A stretch of 64,000 nucleotides of DNA. Source: Emticicia soli. GTDB lineage: Bacteria > Bacteroidota > Bacteroidia > Cytophagales > Spirosomataceae. The position numbers were made by a program, and so were the translations under genes. This document shows, piece by piece, positions 31,669 to 40,623 of this stretch (position 1 is the stretch's first letter; every line of letters begins with the position of its first letter). The stretch lies in NCBI RefSeq assembly GCF_037860775.1, contig NZ_JBBEWC010000005.1, positions 372,001 to 436,000 on the forward strand, given 5' to 3'. The notes beneath the pieces were generated by a model, which was not told where the DNA came from, did not search any database, and worked only from the letters and a program-made list of their open reading frames with translations.

Positions 31669-32256
31669 TTACATGAGACTTACATGATTTTTGACTGAAT
31701 CAATGGGTATACGAGTGTTGAGGTTTTGCCGTTTGAAATCGCTTGGCGTAATGCCCTCAACCTGCTTAAATTGATTAGAAAGGTGAGCTACGCTACTGTA
31801 GCCGAGTTGCCAGGCAATTTCAGATAGGCTTGCTTCGCCGTTTAGCAGTAGGGCTTTGGTGCGTTCAATTTTCTGAGCAATAATGTATTTCTCGAGGGTT
31901 GTTTTTTCAACCGACGAAAACAGATTGCTTAGGTACGAGTACTCGTAACCTATTTTCTTTACCAGAAAATCGGAGAAGTTTTGTGAGGCAGGTTTTTCAC
32001 CTTTGTTGTGGTGAATTTCGTTGATAATTAAGTGCTTGATACGCTCTATAATTGATGCTTTGTGGTCTTCTATCAACTCAAAGCCTTCTTTTTCTAAAGC
32101 GTTCTGAATGAGGTCGTACTGAATGTTCTGGCCAGTAAGGTTAATAGTAGCAATACCTAACTCTACTTTCGAAACATTCAGTCCGATTTTCTCAAGCTCT
32201 TCTCGCACAACACGCACACAGCGGTTGCATACCATATTTTTGATCAATAATTGCAT
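31669..32256 (-). CDS. HMA-like/AraC-type regulator fusion
   Basis: The 195-residue protein has an N-terminal HMA-like part (residues 1-65) with Cys10-x-x-Cys13 in KNMVCNRCVRVV, and a C-terminal AraC helix-turn-helix pair (about 90-180): FLVKKIGYEYSYLSNLFS and ASLSEIAWQLGYSSVAHLSNQFK, then GITPSDFKR. No other ligand domain is present. The CxxC domain is well placed to bind Cu(I), so this is a candidate copper-sensing activator for the cluster. It sits second in the minus-strand cluster. Start ATG at 32256. Confidence 0.87.
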   Translation of the reverse strand: MQLLIKNMVCNRCVRVVREELEKIGLNVSKVELGIATINLTGQNIQYDLIQNALEKEGFELIEDHKASIIERIKHLIINEIHHNKGEKPASQNFSDFLVKKIGYEYSYLSNLFSSVEKTTLEKYIIAQKIERTKALLLNGEASLSEIAWQLGYSSVAHLSNQFKQVEGITPSDFKRQNLNTRIPIDSVKNHVSLM

Positions 32257-32356
32257 AGATATTTAATTAAATAATAAGGATTTAGCCGTTTGAAAGCAGC
32301 ATAAACGCAAAAGCCACAAACTATAAGATTTGCGGAACCCTAATTATTTAACAATA

Positions 32357-32800
32357 TCAAATTAACAATGATTGCTTGGCTGTGATGATTTCTCGCCCGT
32401 CATGCAGTGGGGGAGCGGTGCTATTGGCTAATGAAGAACTTTGGCTTTCGAAAATAGTTTCAATAATAGTTTTTACTATTTCGCTAAAAGTAGCTTTAAG
32501 CCAGTCTACGGAACTTTGTGTGAATTTGGCTACAAGTTGAGAGACAGAAGAAGAGTATTCAACGTTTTCGTATTTGTCTTCTTCACTGCAACAAGCTGAT
32601 TTTTTTAAAACTTCATGCTTGCTGTTGAGCGGGAAATGCTTCGTTTCTTTTGCAGTACAACATAAATCACCTTTTTTGTGCAATGAAATAGATTTCCCTT
32701 TTACAATACACGAGTGTTCAACAAAGCCAAAACCCGTGCTACTAAGCAGTACAACTACTGCCATCATAACATTGAATAAACGGAATAATGCTTTTTTCAT
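32357..32800 (-). CDS. HYC_CC_PP-type exported protein
   Basis: A 147-residue exported protein with a hydrophobic N-terminus (residues about 8-25), a His29-Ser-Cys31 motif, a Cys47-Cys48 pair, a Cys70-Cys71 pair and a Pro130-Pro131 motif (TAPPLHD). This HxC...CC...CC...PP order is the pattern of the HYC_CC_PP family in Bacteroidota, found near copper genes. It is the first gene of the cluster, with 100 bp before the regulator. It may be a small periplasmic metal-binding protein; the exact role is unknown. Confidence 0.72.
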   Translation of the reverse strand: MKKALFRLFNVMMAVVVLLSSTGFGFVEHSCIVKGKSISLHKKGDLCCTAKETKHFPLNSKHEVLKKSACCSEEDKYENVEYSSSVSQLVAKFTQSSVDWLKATFSEIVKTIIETIFESQSSSLANSTAPPLHDGREIITAKQSLLI

Positions 32801-32869
32801 CGCTGTATGAGTGATTTATATACAAATGTAATTAATCGGAACGAGTTTTCCAAGATTAATTTGCAAAAC

Positions 32870-33214
32870 TTATGCCAGGCGGCTACCATTAGGCACTTTT
32901 CTTTCCGATTCGGCCAACACCACAGCTCCATCTTCAAGAATAAAACCTGTGGTGAGTACTTCCGACATGAAATCGGCTATTTGTCGGGGAGGGAAATTTG
33001 TTACGCAGAGCACTTGTTTACCCAGTAGGTCTTCTTTATTATAAAATGTGGTTATCTGCGCCGACGAGCGTTTAATGCCTATATCAGGGCCTAAGTCAAT
33101 CAATAATTTGTAGGCAGGCTTACGTGCCTTCGGGAAATCGCCTACTTGTATAATGGTTCCGGCTCTTAGTTCTACTTTCTCAAAATCCTGCCAGCTTATT
33201 GTTGCTTTTTCCAT
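32870..33214 (-). CDS. csaA: CsaA-like tRNA-binding domain protein
   Basis: A 114-residue OB-fold protein with the tRNA-binding domain pattern VELRAGTIIQVGDFPKARKPAYKLLIDLG and SSAQIT, then LLGKQVLCVTNFPPRQIADFMSEVL, the standard CsaA length. CsaA binds tRNA or acts as an export-related chaperone in other bacteria. Upstream in-frame ATGs at 33226 and 33250 would overlap the previous gene, so the ATG at 33214, just after that gene's stop codon, is chosen. Both genes probably share a transcript. Confidence 0.88.
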   Translation of the reverse strand: MEKATISWQDFEKVELRAGTIIQVGDFPKARKPAYKLLIDLGPDIGIKRSSAQITTFYNKEDLLGKQVLCVTNFPPRQIADFMSEVLTTGFILEDGAVVLAESERKVPNGSRLA

Positions 33215-33215
33215 G

Positions 33216-33824
33216 TTAGTATTCATATTCAAATTTACTCCAAAGCGCATTGGCTTTGTCTTGTATCACTTTTGGTAATTTCATAAAAGCCGTATCAGCC
33301 ACTTTTTCTCTTGGCGTGTTAAACTGTTTTATTATTGTTTTTCCTCTGATAGCTGCCTTGTTACCGTTTTCTAAAACTATTAGTTTTAAGCCCGAGGGGC
33401 TCACGTCTCCTTTGCAACCTGTTTTATATAGAAAGATAATTTCGGCATAACCGTTCTTGTCTAAATCATCTATTAAAAATGAGTCTGCAACTAAATCTAA
33501 CATGTTATCAACCGGACAATCTTTCTCAAAGTCATTAATCAGCCTCAAAAGCTTTGGCTCTTTGCCTGGCACATCTTTAAAATGCTCAACAATGAGTATT
33601 CTTGCACTGTAATCATCTTTAGCATTTTCTTCGAGCGTGCCTATCACATAATTTAGTCCGTTCTTATCATTAAATTGTACACTCTTCAAAACCACTGTGC
33701 CTGCTGTATTAAACTTTTTCAGTTCTTCGGGTTTCATATTCTTTACCACAATTTTCTGAGCAAGTCCCTGAAAACTCAGACATACAAAAGCTAAAAATCG
33801 TACTTTATTTAAAATGTGCTTCAT
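33216..33824 (-). CDS. Exported protein, resembles the M949_RS01915 family
   Basis: A 202-residue protein with a signal peptide (residues 1-22, ending QGLA). The mature part has IDDLDKNGYAEIIFLYK and GDVSPSGLKLIVLENGNKAAIRG, which resemble the M949_RS01915 family, named from a surface-polysaccharide locus in Riemerella; the match is from memory and should be tested. It is convergent with nothing and is followed at once by the csaA-like gene (the stop overlaps the preferred start region by 1-3 bp). Function unknown; cell-envelope location likely. Confidence 0.62.
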   Translation of the reverse strand: MKHILNKVRFLAFVCLSFQGLAQKIVVKNMKPEELKKFNTAGTVVLKSVQFNDKNGLNYVIGTLEENAKDDYSARILIVEHFKDVPGKEPKLLRLINDFEKDCPVDNMLDLVADSFLIDDLDKNGYAEIIFLYKTGCKGDVSPSGLKLIVLENGNKAAIRGKTIIKQFNTPREKVADTAFMKLPKVIQDKANALWSKFEYEY

Positions 33825-33844
33825 TCAATCTTGTTGTTTAATTA

Positions 33845-34690
33845 CTACTCTACTACTGCCGACTCGCATATATAAGTAGGTATTATACCTGTGCTCTGAA
33901 TCTTTACTTCGGCGTCTTCGGCTTGTGTGTTGCCACTGAGCACCAAAACTGTGTCGAGCCCAAATTTATTGCCGCCTAGTATATCGGTATGCAGCGTATC
34001 GCCAACCATTAAAATATCTTTTTTCTCAATATTCTGGCTTTTTATGTGTTCATAGGCAAAGATAAACATCTGAGAATCGGGCTTGCCGAAACCAATAAAG
34101 CGTTTACCTACAATTGATTCAATCATTTCTGAGAGGCCACCCATAGCAATGGCTATTTCTTTTTTTGAAACAGGGTAGGTAGCATCAGTATTAGCCACAA
34201 TCACCGGAATATTTTTGCGGCGTAGCAGATTTATGGTTTTGTTCAAATCAGTCTTCCAGTCAAAACCCTCATCGTCCAGAAATGCCAATGCCTGAATATC
34301 GGTTAAATCGCTAAGGTCAAGGTCGCTGATAGGAACAGCCTCTAAACCAACGGTTTCGATATAATAAGCCGAATCAACAGTGCCCAGAAAAACCACTTTA
34401 CCACTTTTTACTTTCTGACGGAGATTATCCATTGCCAGCATGCCCGACGAAATGATATTAGCAGGAACAACATCAGTAATGCCTAAGGAATGATAAGAAT
34501 CGGCTAATTGCTGTGGTTTTCGAGAGGCGTCATTAGTAAGAATATAAAACTCCTTATTGGTTTCTTTTAAATAGCTGAAAGTGTTTTCAATGCCCGGTAT
34601 TAAACCGTTGTAATTTTTTAATACACCATAAGCATCAAAAAATATTACTTTGTAATTATCAATAACTGATTTGAAGTCGTGAATCTCCAT
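33845..34690 (-). CDS. HAD-superfamily (IIA) hydrolase-like protein, altered motif I
   Basis: A 281-residue HAD-IIA-type protein. Motif I is FFDAYGVL with the nucleophile Asp19, but the usual second Asp (D-x-D) is Tyr21; motif II Thr (ILTNDAS) and motif IV GDTLHTDILGG are present. A similar DxW/Y change is seen in some HAD-IIA proteins. Loss of the acid/base Asp makes ordinary phosphatase activity uncertain. It is 32 bp after a kinase-like gene on the same strand, so they may be partners. No signal peptide. Confidence 0.8.
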   Translation of the reverse strand: MEIHDFKSVIDNYKVIFFDAYGVLKNYNGLIPGIENTFSYLKETNKEFYILTNDASRKPQQLADSYHSLGITDVVPANIISSGMLAMDNLRQKVKSGKVVFLGTVDSAYYIETVGLEAVPISDLDLSDLTDIQALAFLDDEGFDWKTDLNKTINLLRRKNIPVIVANTDATYPVSKKEIAIAMGGLSEMIESIVGKRFIGFGKPDSQMFIFAYEHIKSQNIEKKDILMVGDTLHTDILGGNKFGLDTVLVLSGNTQAEDAEVKIQSTGIIPTYICESAVVE

Positions 34691-34722
34691 GAATCGTAAA
34701 TAGGTGGTTTGGTTGAAATTGA

Positions 34723-35766
34723 CTATATATTTAGTGCCTTTAGAATTTTTCCGGCATCGAATTTCTCATCAATCGACGGAAAATGTGTTTCGTAGGCTTC
34801 TCTTTGTAATTTGGTGGCGTATGTTCGATGAAAAAAGTATCTGCCATATTTTATTACATAATTGAGCAAGAAAAACCGATACGCCTCTTTCATGAAAAGT
34901 ACTTCGTTTTCGGTTAAAGGATATACCTTGTGGTATTCTTGCAAGAACAAAATAAAGCGGTCTTCCATCAGTGGGCCAATGTTGTAGCTGAACACAGTTC
35001 TGTCGCCCACATCAGAAACCACACGGCTAAAGAAATAAAAATCCATTACCCGATAGCTTATTCTAAACCAGTCGTAGTCCCAGCGAGAATAGAGTTCCAG
35101 TTTTTTGGTTACCGAAAAATTGCCAATGTTCCAATCCATAAATACTGGCATGGTTTCTACTGTTTTGGCTACCAGTTTTTGGCGGTTTTCCAGAAAAATC
35201 TCACATTGTTCTTTTAGCTGGTCAACGTGCATGCGGTATTCAAATTGCCCGACTTCTGTATCCAGAATTGCCAGTAAATCCTGAATGTCCGAGCGTAAAG
35301 TTTTTGATGCCTTTGGCAGAACCGTGCTTACTCTGGCGCAAGCCTTATGAAACTTGGCTATTTCTGAACCTAGTTTTTTGATATGTCCTTCATCCAAACG
35401 GCGAGGCAAACGGTGCAGGTTTCTGATGGGGTTATAAAACACAACCCAGGCATCAATAGCATCTTGCTGAAATCGATAGGTGTAAACCACATTGTCTTTT
35501 ACCAAAGATTTAGCCAGAACATTTTCGAATGGATAAAGCAGATTATTTGATAGCGCATGAATAATCTGGTGGTCTTCCTTAAAATGCTCATAAGTGCCAA
35601 AGTAAGACAACTTGGCGATAATCATATCGTCGTTATCAAACTTTACCCTGAAAACATGATTGGTCGAAACTTTAGCACTGATGTCTTCAACGTGGCTGAT
35701 AGTTTTAGAATTATCAAAATTAGCCCAGGCTTTCTTTATAATGGTTGGATAATCTATGATTCTCAT
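34723..35766 (-). CDS. Aminoglycoside-phosphotransferase-like kinase
   Basis: A 347-residue protein with the APH/choline-kinase-like fold. The catalytic-loop-like FMDWNIGNFSV (near residue 212) parallels the APH consensus HGDxxxxN, with Asp-Trp-Asn instead; RWDYDWFRIS follows as the metal-binding DxD region. The small-molecule substrate cannot be named and the unusual motif could mean altered activity. It sits just upstream of the HAD-like gene (32-bp gap), a layout suggesting they act on the same phosphorylated compound. Cytoplasmic. Confidence 0.65.
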   Translation of the reverse strand: MRIIDYPTIIKKAWANFDNSKTISHVEDISAKVSTNHVFRVKFDNDDMIIAKLSYFGTYEHFKEDHQIIHALSNNLLYPFENVLAKSLVKDNVVYTYRFQQDAIDAWVVFYNPIRNLHRLPRRLDEGHIKKLGSEIAKFHKACARVSTVLPKASKTLRSDIQDLLAILDTEVGQFEYRMHVDQLKEQCEIFLENRQKLVAKTVETMPVFMDWNIGNFSVTKKLELYSRWDYDWFRISYRVMDFYFFSRVVSDVGDRTVFSYNIGPLMEDRFILFLQEYHKVYPLTENEVLFMKEAYRFFLLNYVIKYGRYFFHRTYATKLQREAYETHFPSIDEKFDAGKILKALNI

Positions 35767-35782
35767 ATATGTAGCAAAATAG

Positions 35783-36100
35783 CTATTTTTTCTTGGTTAC
35801 TTCTTTAAAAGCAGTTTCTAAAGCTGCTTCTATCATTTCTTTTTCAAGTTTGGTTAATTCAAACAATGTCCAGCCTTGTTGCCCCCATTTGTTTGGTAAA
35901 GGGTAAATAATAGCTTTATTAAATGCACAGAACAAAGACTGGTCTGATACTGAAAGTTTCAGGCAGGCCCTGTGCTCATGCTTTGAATAAGTTGCAAAGA
36001 TTTTTTTCTTTGCCCTGAACGATGTCTTTTCAAAATGCGGCTGCTCCACTGCATCAGGAAACGAAAGCACTATTTCTCTTAAAGTTGCTTCATCTATCAT
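35783..36100 (-). CDS. MmcQ/YjbR family protein
   Basis: The 105-residue product is a small YjbR-like protein (MmcQ family), recognised by FPDAVEQPHFEKTSFRAKKKIFAT and the C-terminal KWGQQGWTLFELTKLEKEMIEAAL. Members have a double-winged, DNA-binding-like fold; function unclear. The frame is open ten codons upstream from a TTG at 36130, but the ATG at 36100 starts the conserved part. It is 16 bp upstream of the kinase-like gene on the same strand, so the three minus-strand genes (36100 to 33845) may be one unit. Confidence 0.8.
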   Translation of the reverse strand: MIDEATLREIVLSFPDAVEQPHFEKTSFRAKKKIFATYSKHEHRACLKLSVSDQSLFCAFNKAIIYPLPNKWGQQGWTLFELTKLEKEMIEAALETAFKEVTKKK

Positions 36101-36266
36101 TATCTGAGCGGTTTTTCTTAGAGTTTCCAAATATAGTTAAGTCTTATTGATTTAAAGGCAGATAGTAATGGTAGTTTTTTTAATGGGAAGCGTATAATGA
36201 TAAAAAAACTTGTATTCATACCATTTTTTCTTGATATTCGAGAGTCGTTTTCATCAAAACTAAGTA

Positions 36267-39008
36267 ATGAGTTTTCAAAAAATAACTTGGATAAGCCTAT
36301 TCGTTCCTATTCTGATAGCAGGTGCTTCTGTGTACCATCTAACACGGGAGAAAATCAGCTATAATGAGGAAATTCGCCCCATTTTCAATAAAAAATGTAT
36401 AGTATGCCACGGTGGTGTAAAAAAGAGCGGAGAATTCAGCTTGCTTTTCAGAGAAGAAGCTTTGGCTAAGGCTAAGTCGGGGAAGTATGCAATTATTCCG
36501 CACGATGCCGCTAATTCAGAACTGATAAAACGCCTGAAAACGCATGATTTAGAAGAACGAATGCCTTTAGAAGCCGACCCGCTCAGCGATGAGGAAATAA
36601 GCAAAATAGAAAGATGGATTAATGAAGGTGCAAACTGGGAAGACCACTGGGCTTACATAAAACCAGATAAATCTATCAGTCCACCTGCTGTGAATGATAA
36701 ATGGGTGGTGAATGGCATTGATAATTTTATACTTGATAAACTGGCGCAAGAAGGCTTGAAGCATTCGCCAGAGGCAGATAAAACCGCATTATTAAGAAGG
36801 CTAAGTCTTGATTTAATTGGCCTGCCGCCAAGCATTGAAGAAACAAATACTTTTTTGAGAGATAATTCTGCTAATGCCTACGAAAAACAGGTTGACAGAT
36901 TATTGAAATCGCCACAGTTTGGTGAGCGTTGGGCAACTATGTGGCTCGATTTAGCCCGATACGCCGACTCTAAAGGCTACGAAAAAGACCTTGACCGCAG
37001 TATATGGCAGTACCGTGACTGGGTTATCAGGGCATTTAATATTGATATGCCTTTCAATGAGTTTACAGTTCATCAATTGGCCGGTGACCTATTGCCGAAA
37101 ACAGCTAATACATCTGCAAAAGAATTAGAAAACAGACTGATAGCCACGGCTTTTCACCGGAATACGATGTCGAACGACGAAGGCGGAACCAACGATGAAG
37201 AGTTCAGAAACATGGCAATGCTCGACAGGGTTTCTACCACATGGGAGGTTTGGCAAGGCACAACAATGGCTTGTGTGCAATGCCATAGCCACCCTTACGA
37301 CCCTTTCCGGCATAGTGAGTTTTATCAGTCTTTTGCTTTCTTCAACAATACCCAGGACCGGGATTTATATAATGACAAGCCACTGCTCAAAACCTATTCG
37401 GACGAAAAAGAAAAAGAGGTAAGAAACTTATTGGCCTGGCTGAAAAATGTGGAGCACAATACGACTCCGATTTCGGATAATATTCCTTTAGACAAGCAAA
37501 AGCAAGATTATTTAAGAAAAATGGGGATTTACCGCATTGAGGCCGAAGATTTTGATAGCACCAGCCGCCATATTGAACTCTGGAACAACCAGAAAACAAT
37601 TATGCAAACCACAGAGGGTGCTTACACGGTTTATGAAGATGTAGACCTGACGGATATTACACAGGTTACTTACAGGTATCAGAGCGGAGCAGCCAATGCA
37701 TTTATCGAAATGCGTTTGGGAAGTTCGGAAGGTGAACTGATAAGTAAAGTTGAAACCAAATGTAGTGAAACAGAAGTAAACGACAGTTGGTCACGATGGA
37801 AAGACTATACTACCTCAACAGGGAAAATAAAGCCGACCAATGGGGTGCATGATGTGTATCTGGTTTATAGAAAAGGCAAAAGTTTCTGGACAGACCTGAT
37901 TCATCTTGATTGGATGGATTTGGAATCGAAAGCACCATTAAAAAACAATTACCCGAAAGCATTCCGTGATTCGCTAGAGAGATTAGTAAAAATAGAGAGT
38001 ATCACAACGCCCGTGATTATGGAAATGGCACCTAACAGGTCTCGTAAAACCCACGTTTTTGTGCGTGGAAACTGGATGCTGCATGGCGACGAAGTAAAAC
38101 CTGCTGTACCGGCATCTTTACCTGCCATACGCAAATCGGCTGGTAATAGATTAGACTTTGCGCAATGGTTGGTAAGCAAAGATAATCCGCTTACGGCAAG
38201 GGTAATGGTGAACCGTTTCTGGGAGCAGTTATTTGGCAATGGCATTGTAGAATCGCTCGAAGATTTTGGCACGATGGGAGCAAAGCCCTCACACCCTGAG
38301 TTGCTCGACTGGCTGGCGGTACAGTTTATGAATGAACAACAATGGAGCGTAAAGAAATTGCTTAAACTTATGGTGATGTCGGGCACTTACAGGCAATCGG
38401 AAATAGTAAATAAAGAATTGCTTGAAAAAGACCCTCGTAACCTGCTTTTGGCAAGAGGGCCAAGGGTTAGGCTTTCGTCGGAGCAAATAAGAGACCAGGC
38501 ATTGTTTGTAAGCCAGTTGTTAAACAACGAAATGTACGGCCCAAGTGTGCGCCCACCAAACCCGACAGACGAAAGCTGGCGAAACGAGCCAAAGAAAAAT
38601 CTTTATAGAAGGGCTGTTTATACCTATTGGCGACGGACAAATCCGTACCCATCAATGATTACGTTCGATAGCCCGCAACGAAATGTGTGTACCTCAAGGC
38701 GTATCAGAACCAACACACCTTTGCAGGCTCTTACAACACTCAACGATACAGTCTATTATGCTGCTGCACAGAATATTGCGCTTAAAATGAAAGCAGTACC
38801 AAGCAACAGAATAGAAGAACGCTTGAAAGCGGGCTACCAGTATTTATTCCAGAAAGCACCAACAGCCACTAAAACCAAACTTTTGTATCAGTTGTATCAG
38901 GATGCTTTGCTAGATATGAGAAGAAAAGAAAACGATGACGCCGAATTGGGTGCATTAACCCTAACAGCCAATGCAATGATGAACTTAGATGAATTTCTGA
39001 CCAAATGA
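36267..39008 (+). CDS. PSD1 cytochrome c / DUF1549-DUF1553 protein
   Basis: The 913-residue exported protein has an N-terminal membrane segment (about 8-24), then a cytochrome-c-like heme site Cys44-x-x-Cys47-His48 (CIVCHG), typical of the PSD1 domain, followed by DUF1549 (middle) and DUF1553 (about 620-900). Some members also carry a sugar-binding module, and residues about 430-520 (VDLTDITQVTYRYQSG) look like a beta-sandwich of that sort. Such proteins are abundant in Planctomycetes and occur in Bacteroidota. The stop overlaps the start of the DUF1501 gene (ATGA), so they are coupled. Role probably in glycan or sulfated-compound breakdown. Confidence 0.85.
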   Translation: MSFQKITWISLFVPILIAGASVYHLTREKISYNEEIRPIFNKKCIVCHGGVKKSGEFSLLFREEALAKAKSGKYAIIPHDAANSELIKRLKTHDLEERMPLEADPLSDEEISKIERWINEGANWEDHWAYIKPDKSISPPAVNDKWVVNGIDNFILDKLAQEGLKHSPEADKTALLRRLSLDLIGLPPSIEETNTFLRDNSANAYEKQVDRLLKSPQFGERWATMWLDLARYADSKGYEKDLDRSIWQYRDWVIRAFNIDMPFNEFTVHQLAGDLLPKTANTSAKELENRLIATAFHRNTMSNDEGGTNDEEFRNMAMLDRVSTTWEVWQGTTMACVQCHSHPYDPFRHSEFYQSFAFFNNTQDRDLYNDKPLLKTYSDEKEKEVRNLLAWLKNVEHNTTPISDNIPLDKQKQDYLRKMGIYRIEAEDFDSTSRHIELWNNQKTIMQTTEGAYTVYEDVDLTDITQVTYRYQSGAANAFIEMRLGSSEGELISKVETKCSETEVNDSWSRWKDYTTSTGKIKPTNGVHDVYLVYRKGKSFWTDLIHLDWMDLESKAPLKNNYPKAFRDSLERLVKIESITTPVIMEMAPNRSRKTHVFVRGNWMLHGDEVKPAVPASLPAIRKSAGNRLDFAQWLVSKDNPLTARVMVNRFWEQLFGNGIVESLEDFGTMGAKPSHPELLDWLAVQFMNEQQWSVKKLLKLMVMSGTYRQSEIVNKELLEKDPRNLLLARGPRVRLSSEQIRDQALFVSQLLNNEMYGPSVRPPNPTDESWRNEPKKNLYRRAVYTYWRRTNPYPSMITFDSPQRNVCTSRRIRTNTPLQALTTLNDTVYYAAAQNIALKMKAVPSNRIEERLKAGYQYLFQKAPTATKTKLLYQLYQDALLDMRRKENDDAELGALTLTANAMMNLDEFLTK

Positions 39009-40489
39009 AAAGAACCTCAGTTGCACAAGAAGCACTTCTTGAAGAATCAAGATTTAATACACGTCGCCATTTTCTGAAACAGTGTACGTCTGGACTAGGT
39101 GGATTGGCTATGTCATCGCTCTTGGGTGGTTGTTTTGGTGATTCTGCCTCGCAGGTACTAACAAATGAGAATCCGCTGGCTGTGAGGCCATCGCATATCA
39201 ACGCCAAAGCTAAACGCATTATTTTTATGCACATGGAGGGCGCTCCATCACAGTTAGAGTTGTTTGACTATAAACCTGAACTAGCTAAACTCGATGGACA
39301 ACTTTGTCCTCCTTCGCTTTTAGAAGGCAAGCGTTTTGCTTTTATTAAAGGTGTGCCTAAAATGTTGGGGCCTCAGTCTACTTTTGACCAATACGGGCAG
39401 TCGGGCGCTTGGTTTTCAGATTATTTCAATTATCTGCCAAAACTAGCCGATGAACTTACTTTTCTGAAAGCAATGCATACTGATGAGTTTAACCATGCAC
39501 CGGCGCAGTTATTTATGCATACAGGTGCTTCAAGGGTAGGTAGGCCAAGTATGGGTTCATGGATTACCTATGGTTTAGGTTCCGAAAACCAGAATCTACC
39601 TGGCTATGTGGTTTTGGTATCCGGTTCTGAGCCAAGTGCAGGTAAGTATTTGTGGGGCAATGGCTTTTTGCCATCGGTGTATCAGGGTGTGCAATGTCGC
39701 TCTAAGGGCGACCCAGTTCTATATATCAATAACCCAAGCGAAATTGATAGTAGTTTACGTAAAAAATCGATAGAAACTATCAATAAAATAAACGAGCTTA
39801 CTTATCAAGAAATAGGTGACCCTGAGATTCTGACCCGTATTTCACAATATGAATTAGCCTACCGTATGCAGGCAGAAGTGCCCGGTACGATGGATATTTC
39901 GGGCGAGCCAGCCTATATACATGAGATGTATGGCACACAACCGGGCAAAGCTAGTTTTGCTAACAATTGCCTGCTGGCTCGTAAATTGTTGGAAAAAGGT
40001 GTGCGGGTAGTGCAATTATTCGACCGCCGGTGGGATAATCATGGTACTGATGCAGGCAGTGGGGTAGATATTGGCTTGCGCCGAAACGTTGAGTATGTCG
40101 ATAAACCTATATCGGCATTGATACTTGATTTGAAACAAAGAGGTTTACTAGAAGATACGCTTATAGTGTGGGGTGGTGAATTTGGCCGAACACCTATGAT
40201 GGAAAACAGGGCAGGAGACAACGATACGCCCTTTAAAGGCCGTGACCACCATGTTGATGCCTTTACGATGTTTATGGCAGGCGCAGGGCTGAAAAAAGGC
40301 TATTCACATGGCGAAACCGACGAAATAGGCTACTATGGAATAAAAGGAAAAACGCATATCCATGATTTGCAGGCCACGATTCTACACCTGATGGGTTTTA
40401 ATCATGAAAAACTCGTATTCCCTTTTCAAGGCAGAAATTTCAGATTGACCGATGTTGCAGGGAAGGTTATTAGTGAGGTTTTGGCGTAA
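39005..40489 (+). CDS. DUF1501 protein with Tat signal and lipobox
   Basis: A 494-residue DUF1501 (alkaline-phosphatase/sulfatase-like fold) protein. Residues 20-21 are a twin-arginine pair in RRHFLKQ, followed by a hydrophobic stretch and Cys43 in SSLLGGC, a lipobox, so it may be Tat-exported and lipid-anchored. DUF1501 features include HMEGAPSQLELFDYK, GRPSMGSWITYGLGSENQNLPGYV, and WGGEFGRTP with DHHVDAFTM. It starts inside the stop of the PSD1 gene. The pair likely works in the envelope; substrate unknown. Confidence 0.85.
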   Translation: MKRTSVAQEALLEESRFNTRRHFLKQCTSGLGGLAMSSLLGGCFGDSASQVLTNENPLAVRPSHINAKAKRIIFMHMEGAPSQLELFDYKPELAKLDGQLCPPSLLEGKRFAFIKGVPKMLGPQSTFDQYGQSGAWFSDYFNYLPKLADELTFLKAMHTDEFNHAPAQLFMHTGASRVGRPSMGSWITYGLGSENQNLPGYVVLVSGSEPSAGKYLWGNGFLPSVYQGVQCRSKGDPVLYINNPSEIDSSLRKKSIETINKINELTYQEIGDPEILTRISQYELAYRMQAEVPGTMDISGEPAYIHEMYGTQPGKASFANNCLLARKLLEKGVRVVQLFDRRWDNHGTDAGSGVDIGLRRNVEYVDKPISALILDLKQRGLLEDTLIVWGGEFGRTPMMENRAGDNDTPFKGRDHHVDAFTMFMAGAGLKKGYSHGETDEIGYYGIKGKTHIHDLQATILHLMGFNHEKLVFPFQGRNFRLTDVAGKVISEVLA

Positions 40490-40569
40490 AGACCAAAGCC
40501 TTGACGATTTTCCTCCGTGAAACTCAGTGTTTGACTCGGTGCAACTCTGTGGTAAAATATTCACTAAAC

Positions 40570-40610
40570 AAAAAATCCTGTAATCTGAATAGTAGACGAC
40601 AGGATTTTTT
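40570..40610. terminator. Bidirectional terminator
   Basis: AAAAAATCCTGT (40570-40581) pairs with ACAGGATTTTTT (40599-40610), placing U-runs on both strands between the convergent DUF1501 and fumC genes. Confidence 0.85.
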
Positions 40611-40623
40611 ATGCCTTTTAAAC

